Shown: in pieces, positions 24,802-33,129 of the stretch
Layout of the letters: the number at the start of each line of letters is the position of its first letter
How positions within the stretch are numbered: position 1 is the first letter of the stretch
Source: Zavarzinella formosa DSM 19928
GTDB lineage: Bacteria; Planctomycetota; Planctomycetia; Gemmatales; Gemmataceae
Direction: 5' to 3'
NCBI RefSeq assembly: GCF_000255705.1
Contig: NZ_JH636439.1
Location: forward strand, 1,655,286-1,719,285
Length of the DNA: 64,000 nt
Notes under the pieces: generated by a model
Databases searched by the model: none
The model's input: the letters and a program-made list of their open reading frames with translations, nothing else
Told to the model about the DNA's origin: nothing
Position numbers and translations under genes: made by a program

Positions 24802-25746
24802 TTAGCCTAGGTGGCCGAACCGGCGTTTCATGTAGGGGAACACCAAAGAAACGGCAAAACACACGACACCGAGGCAGATAATCGTCCCGCTCACGCCGAA
24901 TTTTCTCGGCCCGCCCGGCCCGAGTTCAATTCGCATCGTCTGGCTGACAAGCAAACCGATCCACCCGGTGAACAAACTTAACCCGACTGTCAGCCGGAAC
25001 ATCTGTCGCATGGATTTGGCCATGTTGCTGGCCGTCGCCGCCGGCAACACGAGCATGGCATTGATAAGCAGCACGCCGACGGCGCAAATGGAAAAATTCA
25101 CAATCAGGGCGAGCAACACAATGAACAGATAATTGTTAAGTTCGACGGAAATCCCGCGAGATTTTGCCAGGCTCGGATTCACACTGGCGAGCAAAAACTG
25201 GTTATAACGGAAAAACAGGCTCGCCATTGTGAGAAGCGTGACGATGACCAGCAGCGCCAAATCACTTTCACGCACCAAAATCGGACTGCCAAACAGGAAT
25301 TTCTCCGGATCGAACACCCGGCGATCCTGAAACGCCGTGAGCATCATGGCCCCGAGACCGATGGACCCGGCGAAAAACACCCCGATCACCGTGTCGCTGG
25401 CCAATCCGGTTTGATGTCGAACGAACGCAATTCCGAGGCCCACCATCACGCCAAAACCGGACATCACCAGTGGGACAATCCACTCGATTTCCTCCGAGTC
25501 GGCCCGGAAACCTGACAGGAATGCAATCACCAAACCCAGCGAAATTCCCGCGAAGGCGCAATGGGACATCGCATCGGAAAAGAACGCCATCCGGTTGCCG
25601 ACGACCAGCGATCCGACCATCCCGCAGACGCCGCTGACCAGCAACACCGAGAGCAAGGACGCGAGTTCGTACCCGTGCCAGCCGAGGGATTGGGCGATCC
25701 GGTCCAACAGCGTCAGTTCAATGTCCGCAATCAGCGTGGTCATCAT
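24802..25746 (-). CDS. ZnuB/TroC-type metal ABC transporter permease
   Basis: A 314-residue ABC-3 family permease with about eight or nine helices. Typical segments are NRMAFFSDAMSHCAFAGISLG (the early conserved SDAxSHxxxxG motif), ASDTVIGVFFAGSIGLGAMML and NAMLVLPAATASNMAKS near the end. Members import Zn, Mn or Fe together with an ATPase and a solute-binding lipoprotein, neither of which is encoded nearby, so the partners must be elsewhere. It starts 3 bases after the aminotransferase stop and precedes the YcgR/YcgQ pair, which suggests metal homeostasis (inference). Confidence 0.87.
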   Translation of the reverse strand: MMTTLIADIELTLLDRIAQSLGWHGYELASLLSVLLVSGVCGMVGSLVVGNRMAFFSDAMSHCAFAGISLGLVIAFLSGFRADSEEIEWIVPLVMSGFGVMVGLGIAFVRHQTGLASDTVIGVFFAGSIGLGAMMLTAFQDRRVFDPEKFLFGSPILVRESDLALLVIVTLLTMASLFFRYNQFLLASVNPSLAKSRGISVELNNYLFIVLLALIVNFSICAVGVLLINAMLVLPAATASNMAKSMRQMFRLTVGLSLFTGWIGLLVSQTMRIELGPGGPRKFGVSGTIICLGVVCFAVSLVFPYMKRRFGHLG

Positions 25747-25749
25747 ATC

Positions 25750-27234
25750 TCAGTGACTTCCCGCCAAGGTCGGGGCATGGGCGTGCGACGCGGTTTCGCT
25801 CACCAACATGCTGGCATAGTGATACATCAACTCGACAGATTTCGCGGCCTCTTCCGGGGTGATAATCACCGGCGGAGAAACTCGAACCACTTTCTTGGCG
25901 AGCGGCCCCAACAGGTGGATTCCCTCGGATTGTGTTCCGTCTCCCCGGTAGCAAGCCAGCACAATGCCGATTGCCCATTCCGAGGCGGATCGCCCGCCCC
26001 AATCCTTGGTTTCAACCCCCCAAACCATGCCCCCTCTTTCGCCGCGAATGTGGGACACGAACGGCAGTTGCTTCATTTTCAGCAAACCCGCCTCAATGAT
26101 CGCGGATGATTCTTTTGCCTTGCCAAGCACATCGCTTGCCTCGAATTCGTCGAGTGTCGCCAGCACAGCGGCACAACATAACGGGTTGGCGCTCCAAGTG
26201 TCCGAAGCTTCGCCGTAATCCAGCGAGGCGAACAAATCCTTGCGACCGACGGCCGCCGCCACCGGCACACCGTTGCCGAGGCCCTTGCCGAGAACCACGA
26301 TATCCGGTTCCAGTTCATACGCCTCGAACGCGAACATGCTCGCCGTCCGGCCGAAATTCGCTTGAACTTCATCAAGGACAAACACAATGTCCATTTCCCG
26401 GCAAAACTGCTGGAGCATCTGGAGATACTCCTTGGGCGGATGGAAAGACCCCCCTCCACCGAGGTAAGGTTCTGTGACCAGCATTCCTAACTTTCGGCCG
26501 AACTGTTTGCGAAGCTCGTCCAATTCTTTTCGATACGGGGCGGGATCAAACGGTTCATCCCTCGCGGTGACATCCAGGCATTCCTTCATCGGGAAGGAGA
26601 TGAATTTCACCCGCGGATCTCGTTCGGAATCGTGTTCCGTGCCGGTGATCGCCTGCGCAAGTCCTTTCTTGCCGTGGAAACCATACCGAGTGGCAATGAT
26701 CATTGGCCGGGCTTTGTCACGGGCCAATCCCACCCAGATCGCTTTCTGGATGGCCTCGGACCCGGAGGCCGCCCACATGACTTGATGCAATCGGCCGCCG
26801 CCGGGCGTGCGACGGAGGGCCGAGACGAGTCGCTTGCTGGCCTCGGTTTCAAGCGGCGTGATGCTGTTGTAAGCCGTCATCGTCACGGCGGAAAAAAAGC
26901 CCGCCGGGACGGCTTTATTGGAACTTCCTTGCGCGGATGGCAGGGCAGAGGTGAACCCGGCTTTGCCACCGGATTCGACGGGCCAGCCCATGTATTGGAA
27001 AAACCGCTTCGTCCACGAAATGGGATTGTGGCCCAAATTCGCCACGAGGACTCCGGACGAAAAATCGTACAACCGACGCCCTTCGGGAGTCCAGTGATAG
27101 ATTCCGGCGCTGCGGGAAAGAACCGCTTGGGAAGGAGTGAACGTCCGCAGGGATCGCGGTTCAAAACTGGCTGCGGACGCCCGTTCGGCATTGGAAGCCA
27201 TTTCGGACGGATGGGCGATCACTCCCGTGGACAT
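25750..27234 (-). CDS. Class III PLP-dependent aminotransferase
   Basis: A 494-residue fold-type I aminotransferase. It has YDFSSGVLVANLGHNP near the N-terminus, the ASGSEAIQKAIW helix, ILDEVQANFGRT (Asp binding the PLP nitrogen) and VVLGKGLGNGVPVAA, where the Lys of LGKG is the Schiff-base residue. Family members act on omega-amino acids, ornithine, acetylornithine or GABA; no specific substrate can be read. The start has GAGG 10 nt upstream. It leads the operon with the ZnuB-type permease, an unexpected partner for a metabolic enzyme. The C-terminal His-containing tail (HAHAPTLAGSH) could bind metal. Confidence 0.87.
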   Translation of the reverse strand: MSTGVIAHPSEMASNAERASAASFEPRSLRTFTPSQAVLSRSAGIYHWTPEGRRLYDFSSGVLVANLGHNPISWTKRFFQYMGWPVESGGKAGFTSALPSAQGSSNKAVPAGFFSAVTMTAYNSITPLETEASKRLVSALRRTPGGGRLHQVMWAASGSEAIQKAIWVGLARDKARPMIIATRYGFHGKKGLAQAITGTEHDSERDPRVKFISFPMKECLDVTARDEPFDPAPYRKELDELRKQFGRKLGMLVTEPYLGGGGSFHPPKEYLQMLQQFCREMDIVFVLDEVQANFGRTASMFAFEAYELEPDIVVLGKGLGNGVPVAAAVGRKDLFASLDYGEASDTWSANPLCCAAVLATLDEFEASDVLGKAKESSAIIEAGLLKMKQLPFVSHIRGERGGMVWGVETKDWGGRSASEWAIGIVLACYRGDGTQSEGIHLLGPLAKKVVRVSPPVIITPEEAAKSVELMYHYASMLVSETASHAHAPTLAGSH

Positions 27235-27355
27235 GATGCGAAATCCTCACATGGGTGTTCGGCGGGCGGTTCGTCAATTTGACATGCAGTTAATCTACAA
27301 GACCGGTGAGGAAGCGTGAAAGGCAGAAAGTGAAAATGAGGCCGGAACCCGTTTT

Positions 27356-28630
27356 TCAAACCGCCGGGGCATAAATGACCCTGGGATTGCCACGCCGGGG
27401 AAAGAGAACCAATCCACCGTCGGGACCGTTCACCTCCGCAAACGACCCCGGACGCCCGGCAGCTTGCTCCTCCAAAATCGCCTCCATTGCCTGTACGATG
27501 GCGACGCAATTTCGGTCGGCCGAAATATCGTTGTGAGCCAGGCCCCGCATGACAGCCAGTCGGGCGGATCGTTCTTCAACCGGCCCGCCAAACTCAACGT
27601 GGGCGACCTCCTCAAAAAATCGCTGGATAGCCTCCAACCCGTAGCCGCGTTGTGAATGTTCGCCCCAAGGCTCGATGAAGGTTCCGTTGTAATGATAGTT
27701 GGGGGTGTTCTTGAGATCGTGGGGAGTCCGGCCTTCCACCGCCATCTCGACGCCGCGTTTGCGTTGGTGAGCCAGCCAGATTCCATTGTCGAAACGGAAC
27801 TGGACCTCCTGTTCGACATATCCGGGGAAGTTGTCCGGCGTCACCCAACTCGTGTGGATGTCGAATGTCGCCTCGCGGGCGTCTGGATGGGCGTAGGTGA
27901 TTTGAAGCTGAACCGAGTCCCAAGTGTTGCCAAGGGGAGGGCCGACCAGGCCGCGCTGGCCGGTGGCGCTGATGCGAAGCAGTTTCCATTCCGGCCCGAA
28001 GGAGAAGTCAATCAGTTTGAGGTAATGGACCGCGACATACGTTCCCGGATTACGCCCGGTGATCCATTCGGCAAACTGGGAGCCACTGATGGACTTGGGT
28101 TCGAGGAGTGTGCAATACCCGTTGTTCACATGGCTGAGGACGCCATTGAGAACATGAGTGCGGAGCTTTTTGTGATCGGGATCAAAAAGCTTGTGATAGA
28201 CGACCTTGCAAAGGACGTTGTTGGCGGCCGCCTCTTGGATGAGTTGATCGAGTTCGGCGAGCGTCAGCACCGAGGGTTTTTCAATCAGCACGTGTTTGCC
28301 AGCCCGGAGCGAATCGCGGGCGGCCGCGAAGTGCCGGTCATCCGGCGTGGCCACACACACGCAATTGACTTTCGAGGAAAGCAACTTGGCCAGGCAATCA
28401 TTGCCGGAGTGATTCGTCGGAAGCGGAAACGAACTGTCCCAGCGATTTCGCAGAGCCTCGGTCCGCGTTCCCGTGCGGGACGCGATTCCCTCAAGCATGA
28501 CTTCCACGGTGCCGATCAAACGGGTGTGAAGAGGCGAGTGGTGCAAGGATTCAAACAAAGGACGGTACGTCTCGTCGAAAATCATCCCGACGCCGACCAT
28601 CCCGACTCGAAGCGTATTGTGCTGGCTCAT
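27356..28630 (-). CDS. Gfo/Idh/MocA family oxidoreductase
   Basis: A 424-residue NAD(P)-dependent oxidoreductase. The N-terminal Rossmann fold has VGMVGVGMIFDETY (GxGxxxxxxY type), CVATPDDRH, and the family signature AGKHVLIEKPSVLT with the catalytic EKP; the C-terminal alpha/beta domain carries KVVYHKLFDPDH. Members act on sugars and inositols. It has no signal peptide, unlike many planctomycete paralogues with Tat signals, so it is cytoplasmic. Monocistronic by position. Confidence 0.88.
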   Translation of the reverse strand: MSQHNTLRVGMVGVGMIFDETYRPLFESLHHSPLHTRLIGTVEVMLEGIASRTGTRTEALRNRWDSSFPLPTNHSGNDCLAKLLSSKVNCVCVATPDDRHFAAARDSLRAGKHVLIEKPSVLTLAELDQLIQEAAANNVLCKVVYHKLFDPDHKKLRTHVLNGVLSHVNNGYCTLLEPKSISGSQFAEWITGRNPGTYVAVHYLKLIDFSFGPEWKLLRISATGQRGLVGPPLGNTWDSVQLQITYAHPDAREATFDIHTSWVTPDNFPGYVEQEVQFRFDNGIWLAHQRKRGVEMAVEGRTPHDLKNTPNYHYNGTFIEPWGEHSQRGYGLEAIQRFFEEVAHVEFGGPVEERSARLAVMRGLAHNDISADRNCVAIVQAMEAILEEQAAGRPGSFAEVNGPDGGLVLFPRRGNPRVIYAPAV

Positions 28631-29036
28631 GCCGCCATGCTAAAGCCTGCGACCGCATAGGAAAGCCAAAATGCGGAAAAAGGCCGGATAAAAATAACAT
28701 AACATTTATTATCGGACGTTGCAGAAGCTGATGGCCAGACTCCAGTTTTTGGTCTGCTGATTTATTGAGTCCGATAATGTATATTATGTTATTTTATTTG
28801 CCCGGACGCAAAGATTTACCAAGCAAAAGGTTGCGTAAAACGGCTTGAGACCTCCGAAAACCCACGAGGCTGGAGTAATTTGCCGTCTCGGCGATTGAGT
28901 TGGGGTTTTGAGAGAGGTTTGGAACTGGCTTTAAATTGCGAGGCTTTTTCCACAATCTGGCGAAGCCTCACCTGTCCGATAAACAAAAATAGCCACGACG
29001 CGAGCGGTTATTCATCCATGGTGGCGATCATCGAGA
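28631..29036. other. 406-base intergenic region
   Basis: No credible gene: the only open frames are short and lack ribosome sites. It contains the AT-rich inverted-repeat element at 28690-28796 and a weak stem GAGGCTT/AAGCCTC at 28940-28979, 60 bases after the accA stop, with no U-tract. The Gfo/Idh/MocA gene's promoter should lie at the left end. Confidence 0.5.
28690..28796. repeat. AT-rich inverted-repeat element, 107 bp
   Basis: The 28-base arms 28690-28717 and 28769-28796 are inverted repeats matching at 24 of 28 positions, ending inward in TTATCGGAC and GTCCGATAA. The 51-base interior contains a nested stem CAGAC/GTCTG. The arms are far richer in A+T than the surrounding genes. No target-site duplication is obvious. 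It could be a MITE-like or REP-like element, a large operator, or the stem of an RNA structure. Confidence 0.6.
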
Positions 29037-30026
29037 TCACATGGCGGGCGATGTCATGCCTGTCGAGGCTTCCAATGTGAAACCCATGCGTCGGAATTTT
29101 TGATAGCGTGATTCGAGCAGTGCTTCCTTGGAGTGAACCGCCAGTTCCCGCAGTGATCTTTGCAGGTAATTTTTGAGCGTGTTGGCCATCTCGCGGGGAT
29201 CGCGATGAGCGCCGCCCAATGGCTCGGAAATCACGTCGTCGATGACTCCAAAATCGCGCAGGTATTTGGATGTCAGTTTCAATGCCTCGGCCGCCTTGGG
29301 CTTCGTCTCCTCATTGGCGGTCTTCCAGAGAATCCCCGCGCAGCCTTCCGGGCTGATGACCGAGTAGTAAGCATGTTCAAGCATGCTTACTTTGTCGCCG
29401 ACGCCGATGCCGAGGGCCCCGCCGGAACCCCCTTCGCCAATCACGATGCAAATCACCGGCGTGGCCAGGCGGAACATTTCCAAGATGCTTGTCGCGATCA
29501 ATTGGGCCTGTCCTCGCTCCTCCGCCCCGATGCCGGGAAACGCGCCGGGAGTGTCGATGAGGCAGATGATGGGCACCCGAAACTTGGCGGCGAGTTTCAT
29601 TTTGCCAAGAGCCTTGCGGTAGCCCTCCGGATGGGCGCAGCCGTAGTAACAAGCCTGGCGTTCTTTGAGGGTGTGTCCCTTTTGATGGCCCACCACCAAA
29701 ACCTTGTTGCTGCCAAATCGGGCGAAGCCGCACCGGATGGCTTGGTCGTCTCCAAAGGCCCGGTCGCCGTGTAGTTCGACGAACTCATCGAAGATCGACT
29801 CGACGTAATCCATCATCTGGGGACGCGCGGGATGCCGGGACACCAGAATCGTTTCCCACGGGGTCAGGTTGGCATATTTCTTGCGGATCAGGCCGGTCAG
29901 TTCCCGCCGAAGCCGTTTGATCTCCTCAGAGTTTCCCCCGATCGCGGGCACCTGTTCGAGCTTTGAGACGATCGTTTCCATCTCGTGGATTTCGGTCTCG
30001 AATGCCAATGGCTGCGGAGTCTTCAT
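29037..30026 (-). CDS. accA: Acetyl-CoA carboxylase carboxyltransferase subunit alpha
   Basis: Transfers the carboxyl group from carboxybiotin to acetyl-CoA, with AccD, to make malonyl-CoA for fatty acid synthesis. The 329-residue protein has the usual opening FETEIHEMETIVSKLE, the crotonase-like core with ELHGDRAFGDD, GHQKGHTLKER, ICLIDTPGAFPGIGAEERGQ, IGEGGSGGALGIGVGD and ISPEGCAGILWK, and normal length. The ATG at 30026 lies behind a purine-rich GGAAGGGG site; an ATG at 30053 would add nine low-complexity residues. accD is not in the window. Confidence 0.95.
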   Translation of the reverse strand: MKTPQPLAFETEIHEMETIVSKLEQVPAIGGNSEEIKRLRRELTGLIRKKYANLTPWETILVSRHPARPQMMDYVESIFDEFVELHGDRAFGDDQAIRCGFARFGSNKVLVVGHQKGHTLKERQACYYGCAHPEGYRKALGKMKLAAKFRVPIICLIDTPGAFPGIGAEERGQAQLIATSILEMFRLATPVICIVIGEGGSGGALGIGVGDKVSMLEHAYYSVISPEGCAGILWKTANEETKPKAAEALKLTSKYLRDFGVIDDVISEPLGGAHRDPREMANTLKNYLQRSLRELAVHSKEALLESRYQKFRRMGFTLEASTGMTSPAM

Positions 30027-30078
30027 TCCCCTTCCCTTTCCTTCAATTTCCAATTCACCTTGTCTGTCTGCGCTTCAA

Positions 30079-30948
30079 TCACATTCCTGGTTCGACCACG
30101 GGATCAGGGTCTGTCTTCAAAATTTTCATCTTCCGCATGGCAATGAGAATATCGTGACACGCCGGCGGGCGTTCTTCTTTTTTCTTGGCCAACATCCGGA
30201 GCAACAGGGCCGCGAATTCATCCGTAATGTCTTGATTGTGAACTTGGGGAGTGGTCGCTTTTTCTGTCAGTTGTTTGTTGAGCAAATCCGGCATCGTGGT
30301 TCCGCGAAACGGTGGGCGGCCGGTCAGCATCTCGTAGAACATGGCACCGAGGCTGTAAATATCCGCACGACCATCGAGCGGTTGCTTGCGGATTTGCTCG
30401 GGCGACATATAGCTGGGCGTGCCCTGCGCTTTGGCCTGCTTGAAAAAGAGTTTTGACAATCCCTTGGGTATCTTCTTGGAAATGGCAAAGTCAATCATCT
30501 TCAACTGGCCGGCCGCGTTCACCAGCATGTTGTCCGGTTTCACGTCGCAATGAATCCAGCCATTCCCGTGCATGTAAGCCAAACCGGTCGCGGCCTGTTT
30601 GAAAATCTTCATCGCGTTGGCTTTGATGAAGCCGAAATCCTTGGCCATGAGCCGGTTTCTCACCGAACCGGAGGGAAAGAATTCCATGATAAAGTGGGGC
30701 GAATGTTCGCCACGATTCACCTTCAAAATGTGAATCACATTTTCATGCCGGAGCTTTTGGCCGACTTCGGCCTCGTGAAATAAAATGTATCGAAGCTCTT
30801 TGTTTGACTCGGATTCCGGCAGCAACACCTTCATCGCAAAGTGCCGGTTACTGTGCGGTTCGACCACCTCAAACACCTGCGAGGTGGCCCCGGTCTGCAA
30901 CAGGCTCCGCAGGCGGTAACCGCCGATCACCTCATTGATTTCCGCCAT
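30079..30948 (-). CDS. Cytoplasmic Ser/Thr protein kinase with altered core motifs
   Basis: A 289-residue kinase domain with no membrane segment or extra domain. The ATP Lys40 (FAMKVLL), alpha-C Glu59, catalytic Asp135, Lys137 and Asn140 (HCDVKPDN), metal Asp153 (DFA), GTPSYMSPE and a DIYSLGAMFYEMLTG segment are present, so it may be active. Differences are HRD to HCD, DFG to DFA and a glycine loop reading QTGATSQ, where only one of three glycines remains. Kinases of this group are abundant in planctomycetes. The start has AGGG 7 nt upstream. It lies 52 bases upstream of accA on the same strand, so co-transcription is possible. Confidence 0.85.
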   Translation of the reverse strand: MAEINEVIGGYRLRSLLQTGATSQVFEVVEPHSNRHFAMKVLLPESESNKELRYILFHEAEVGQKLRHENVIHILKVNRGEHSPHFIMEFFPSGSVRNRLMAKDFGFIKANAMKIFKQAATGLAYMHGNGWIHCDVKPDNMLVNAAGQLKMIDFAISKKIPKGLSKLFFKQAKAQGTPSYMSPEQIRKQPLDGRADIYSLGAMFYEMLTGRPPFRGTTMPDLLNKQLTEKATTPQVHNQDITDEFAALLLRMLAKKKEERPPACHDILIAMRKMKILKTDPDPVVEPGM

Positions 30949-30978
30949 TATTCACCCTCTCAATGCGCGCAAAAAGCG

Positions 30979-31012
30979 AAACGCAGGAAGAGCTTTTGCT
31001 TCGCCTGCGTTT
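30979..31012 (-). terminator. Terminator after ferredoxin reductase
   Basis: AAACGCAGG (30979-30987) pairs perfectly with CCTGCGTTT (31004-31012), with an inner AGC/GCT pair. Read on the minus strand the hairpin lies 32 bases after the reductase stop and is followed by CGCTTTTTG, a short U-tract. Confidence 0.6.
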
Positions 31013-31043
31013 AGTTTATCGGATTCGGCCATCGGCGGTCGGA

Positions 31044-31979
31044 TCACCAATACTCTTCAAAATGGATGTTTCCTTTGATCTTCGCGGCATTGTTGTCGAC
31101 AATGAAGCCGCGTCTCTCAAGGATTTCGATCACGCCGAGGGGTTGGGGATAGGTGCGTTCCCCGGTTTCTTTGTTCTTTTCCGGCACGCCGATCATCTTC
31201 GGATTGCCGCACAAAAACACGTGGGTCGAGGCCGGGTCCAGCGGGACGCCGATCGTCGATTCCAGTTGGCCGCTGCTGATCAGATCCTGAATGTAGACCT
31301 TGTGCGTGAGTGTGTCCGCTTCACGGGTCGTCAGGGCCATGTACTTGTAGTTGGGGAATTTCGCCATCAGGCGTTGGTGCGTGTCGATGTACGCAAGGTC
31401 TTTTTTGAGGCGGACACAACATGCTTGGAGAACCTTCCCCTGATGCCCGTTTTTGAGCAGTTCCCACGTCATGTAATTGTGGGGGGCCTCGCCGGTGCCC
31501 GTGCCCAAGAAGATCACGTTGTCCGTCGGCTTTACATGCTCAAGATTGTAATGGCCGGTGATTTTCTCACCGATGCTAAGCCGGTCCCCTTCTCGCAACA
31601 TGAAAAGCCGCGGGGTGAGCGCCGGCGGTTTGGTCGGGTCTGATCCCTCGCGCACCAAAGTGATGTAAAACTCAACGAAGTCCGTGGAGGCCACATCGAC
31701 AATGTTGTCCGACTCGTCGAGCATGGAACAACTGATCGAATAAGCCCGGCGAACGAGTTTGCTCTCGTCACCCGGTTTCAGATTGTCCGGTTGCGCTCCG
31801 GGAAAACGGGGTTCCCAATTTCCCAACCCGAGGGAACAGTATTGACCGGCCCGGTGAGGCGGGCGGGGAAAGTCGGGTTTGATTCGGATGACCATCAGGT
31901 CGGAATGGGGCTTCCGCAGGTAAGCCACCGTGCCGTTGTACCGCTTTAGCCGGGCTTCCGCGATTTCTTCCGGGAGCAT
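31044..31979 (-). CDS. Ferredoxin-NADP+ reductase
   Basis: A 311-residue plant-type FAD-dependent reductase that moves electrons between NADPH and ferredoxin or flavodoxin. FAD binding: RRAYSISCS (the RxYS motif) with HRAGQYCSLGLG. NADP binding: FLGTGTGEAPHNYM and HVFLCGNPKMIG, plus a C-terminal aromatic Trp where a C-terminal Tyr or Trp usually stacks on the flavin. Residues 60-80 contain a polar insert. The ribosome site is GAGAGAGG. Likely monocistronic between two hairpins. Confidence 0.87.
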   Translation of the reverse strand: MLPEEIAEARLKRYNGTVAYLRKPHSDLMVIRIKPDFPRPPHRAGQYCSLGLGNWEPRFPGAQPDNLKPGDESKLVRRAYSISCSMLDESDNIVDVASTDFVEFYITLVREGSDPTKPPALTPRLFMLREGDRLSIGEKITGHYNLEHVKPTDNVIFLGTGTGEAPHNYMTWELLKNGHQGKVLQACCVRLKKDLAYIDTHQRLMAKFPNYKYMALTTREADTLTHKVYIQDLISSGQLESTIGVPLDPASTHVFLCGNPKMIGVPEKNKETGERTYPQPLGVIEILERRGFIVDNNAAKIKGNIHFEEYW

Positions 31980-31998
31980 GGACCTCTCTCAATCCGCG

Positions 31999-32024
31999 GG
32001 GCAGGGGAGCCAGCCCCCCTGCCC
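31999..32024 (-). terminator. GC-rich hairpin after the sugar isomerase gene
   Basis: GGGCAGGGG (31999-32007) pairs with CCCCTGCCC (32016-32024), 8-nt loop. It lies 84 bases after the isomerase stop and just before the ferredoxin reductase start. No U-tract; it may also affect the reductase leader. Confidence 0.35.
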
Positions 32025-32107
32025 TGTCATCATCATAAAGCCGGGGCCCGTCGTACATCGGCGGAAGTTGAAACCCGGTTCTTGTCTTCGTCTCATCCCG
32101 TCAAAAA

Positions 32108-33016
32108 TCACTTCTTGTCGGATGTTGCCCGTGGGGTTTTCTTGGCCAGATCTTTAATGATCTCAACCTGTTCTTTGACATCGGCGGTCGGCTCGGCCGG
32201 TTTGGCTTCGTATTCGATGCTGATGTAGCCGGCGAAGTTCACGTCGTTGAGGGCCTTGAGAACGCTGGTCACATCAAGAACGCCGCCGTCCTTGCCGTAG
32301 ATCACATCCGTGTGCTTCTCGTTGTTGTGGTCCTTCAAGTGCAGGCCGAAATTCCGCTTGCCCATCACTTTGATTTGTTGGGCCGGGTCGATTTTCTCGC
32401 CCAATTGGGCCATCCGAATCAGGTGGCCGGTGTCCAGACAGGTGCCGATTAGTTCGTGGTGATCCTTGACGGCTTCCAGAATCGTCTCGGCATTCCACCA
32501 ACGATGACGACCCTTGCCGCCGCTCGGGCCGTGCGGGTGGATGGCGATGGAAATCTTGTACTCGGCCACCAGTTTGTCGAGGCTGTCAAAGGCGTCCGGT
32601 TGTGGGTCGGCGCTCATGTGCTTGATGCCGAGGGCGGCGCCAAATTCAAACTTCTTCTTGTTCTCGTCGTGATTCTTGCCAAACCCCTCCACGCCGAAGG
32701 CGATGGGGGTCACGCCGTTGTCCTTGCAAAGACTCAGGACGCTTTTGATTTGTTCCGGGGTGCTCTTCAACGGGACGTGGCCGTTGTACAGCTCGGCGTA
32801 ATGAACCCCGACTTCGGCGATCTTTTTGACCGCTTGTTCGAGTTTGAAATTTCGGAAGGTATAGCTTTGAATCCCCACCGTGTAGCCGCTAAAGTCGTCG
32901 GCGGCGAACAGGCGGGAGCCTGTTGTCATCGAGCCGAGAACCGCCAGACCGGCGGCGTTTCGCAACATATCGCGGCGGGAGAGAAGTCGTTGGTTATTGA
33001 ACACTGGAGACCCCAT
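32108..33016 (-). CDS. Tat-exported sugar phosphate isomerase/epimerase (TIM barrel)
   Basis: A 302-residue protein of the xylose-isomerase-like TIM-barrel family. The N-terminus has a twin-arginine signal (SRRDMLRNAAGLAVLG, about 13-28) ending near RLFAADD. Barrel motifs include VGIQSYTFRNF, VGVHYAELYNGH, GVEGFGKNHDE, IAIHPHGPSGG, GTCLDTGHLIRM and YISIEYEA, the last ones carrying the Glu, Asp, His and Glu metal ligands. Planctomycetes carry many such exported isomerases of unknown substrate. The ATG at 33016 is chosen because a perfect terminator-like hairpin occupies 33079-33113, where the alternative GTG start would lie. Confidence 0.82.
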   Translation of the reverse strand: MGSPVFNNQRLLSRRDMLRNAAGLAVLGSMTTGSRLFAADDFSGYTVGIQSYTFRNFKLEQAVKKIAEVGVHYAELYNGHVPLKSTPEQIKSVLSLCKDNGVTPIAFGVEGFGKNHDENKKKFEFGAALGIKHMSADPQPDAFDSLDKLVAEYKISIAIHPHGPSGGKGRHRWWNAETILEAVKDHHELIGTCLDTGHLIRMAQLGEKIDPAQQIKVMGKRNFGLHLKDHNNEKHTDVIYGKDGGVLDVTSVLKALNDVNFAGYISIEYEAKPAEPTADVKEQVEIIKDLAKKTPRATSDKK

Positions 33017-33078
33017 CTGGCGGGAGAGATTTTTGGTATTCTCACACTCCGACGAAGAATCGGCCAGTGGAAATGACA

Positions 33079-33113
33079 CCGCCCCGCCGAACCTGGGTGA
33101 TTCGGCGGGGCGG
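33079..33113 (-). terminator. Perfect 13-bp hairpin after the VIT-vWA gene
   Basis: CCGCCCCGCCGAA (33079-33091) and TTCGGCGGGGCGG (33101-33113) pair perfectly with a 9-nt loop, 17 bases after the VIT-vWA stop. The U-tract is minimal (TGTCATTT) on the minus strand, but the stem is very strong. Confidence 0.6.
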
Positions 33114-33129
33114 CGGGTTCGTCAGCAGG

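Noticed and set aside
28940-28979. GAGGCTT/AAGCCTC stem after accA
   Set aside because: 7-bp stem with a 26-nt loop and no U-tract; not convincing as a terminator, mentioned only under the intergenic region.
28880-29080. A 66-codon frame in the intergenic region before accA
   Set aside because: No ribosome site, no motif, runs into the accA end.
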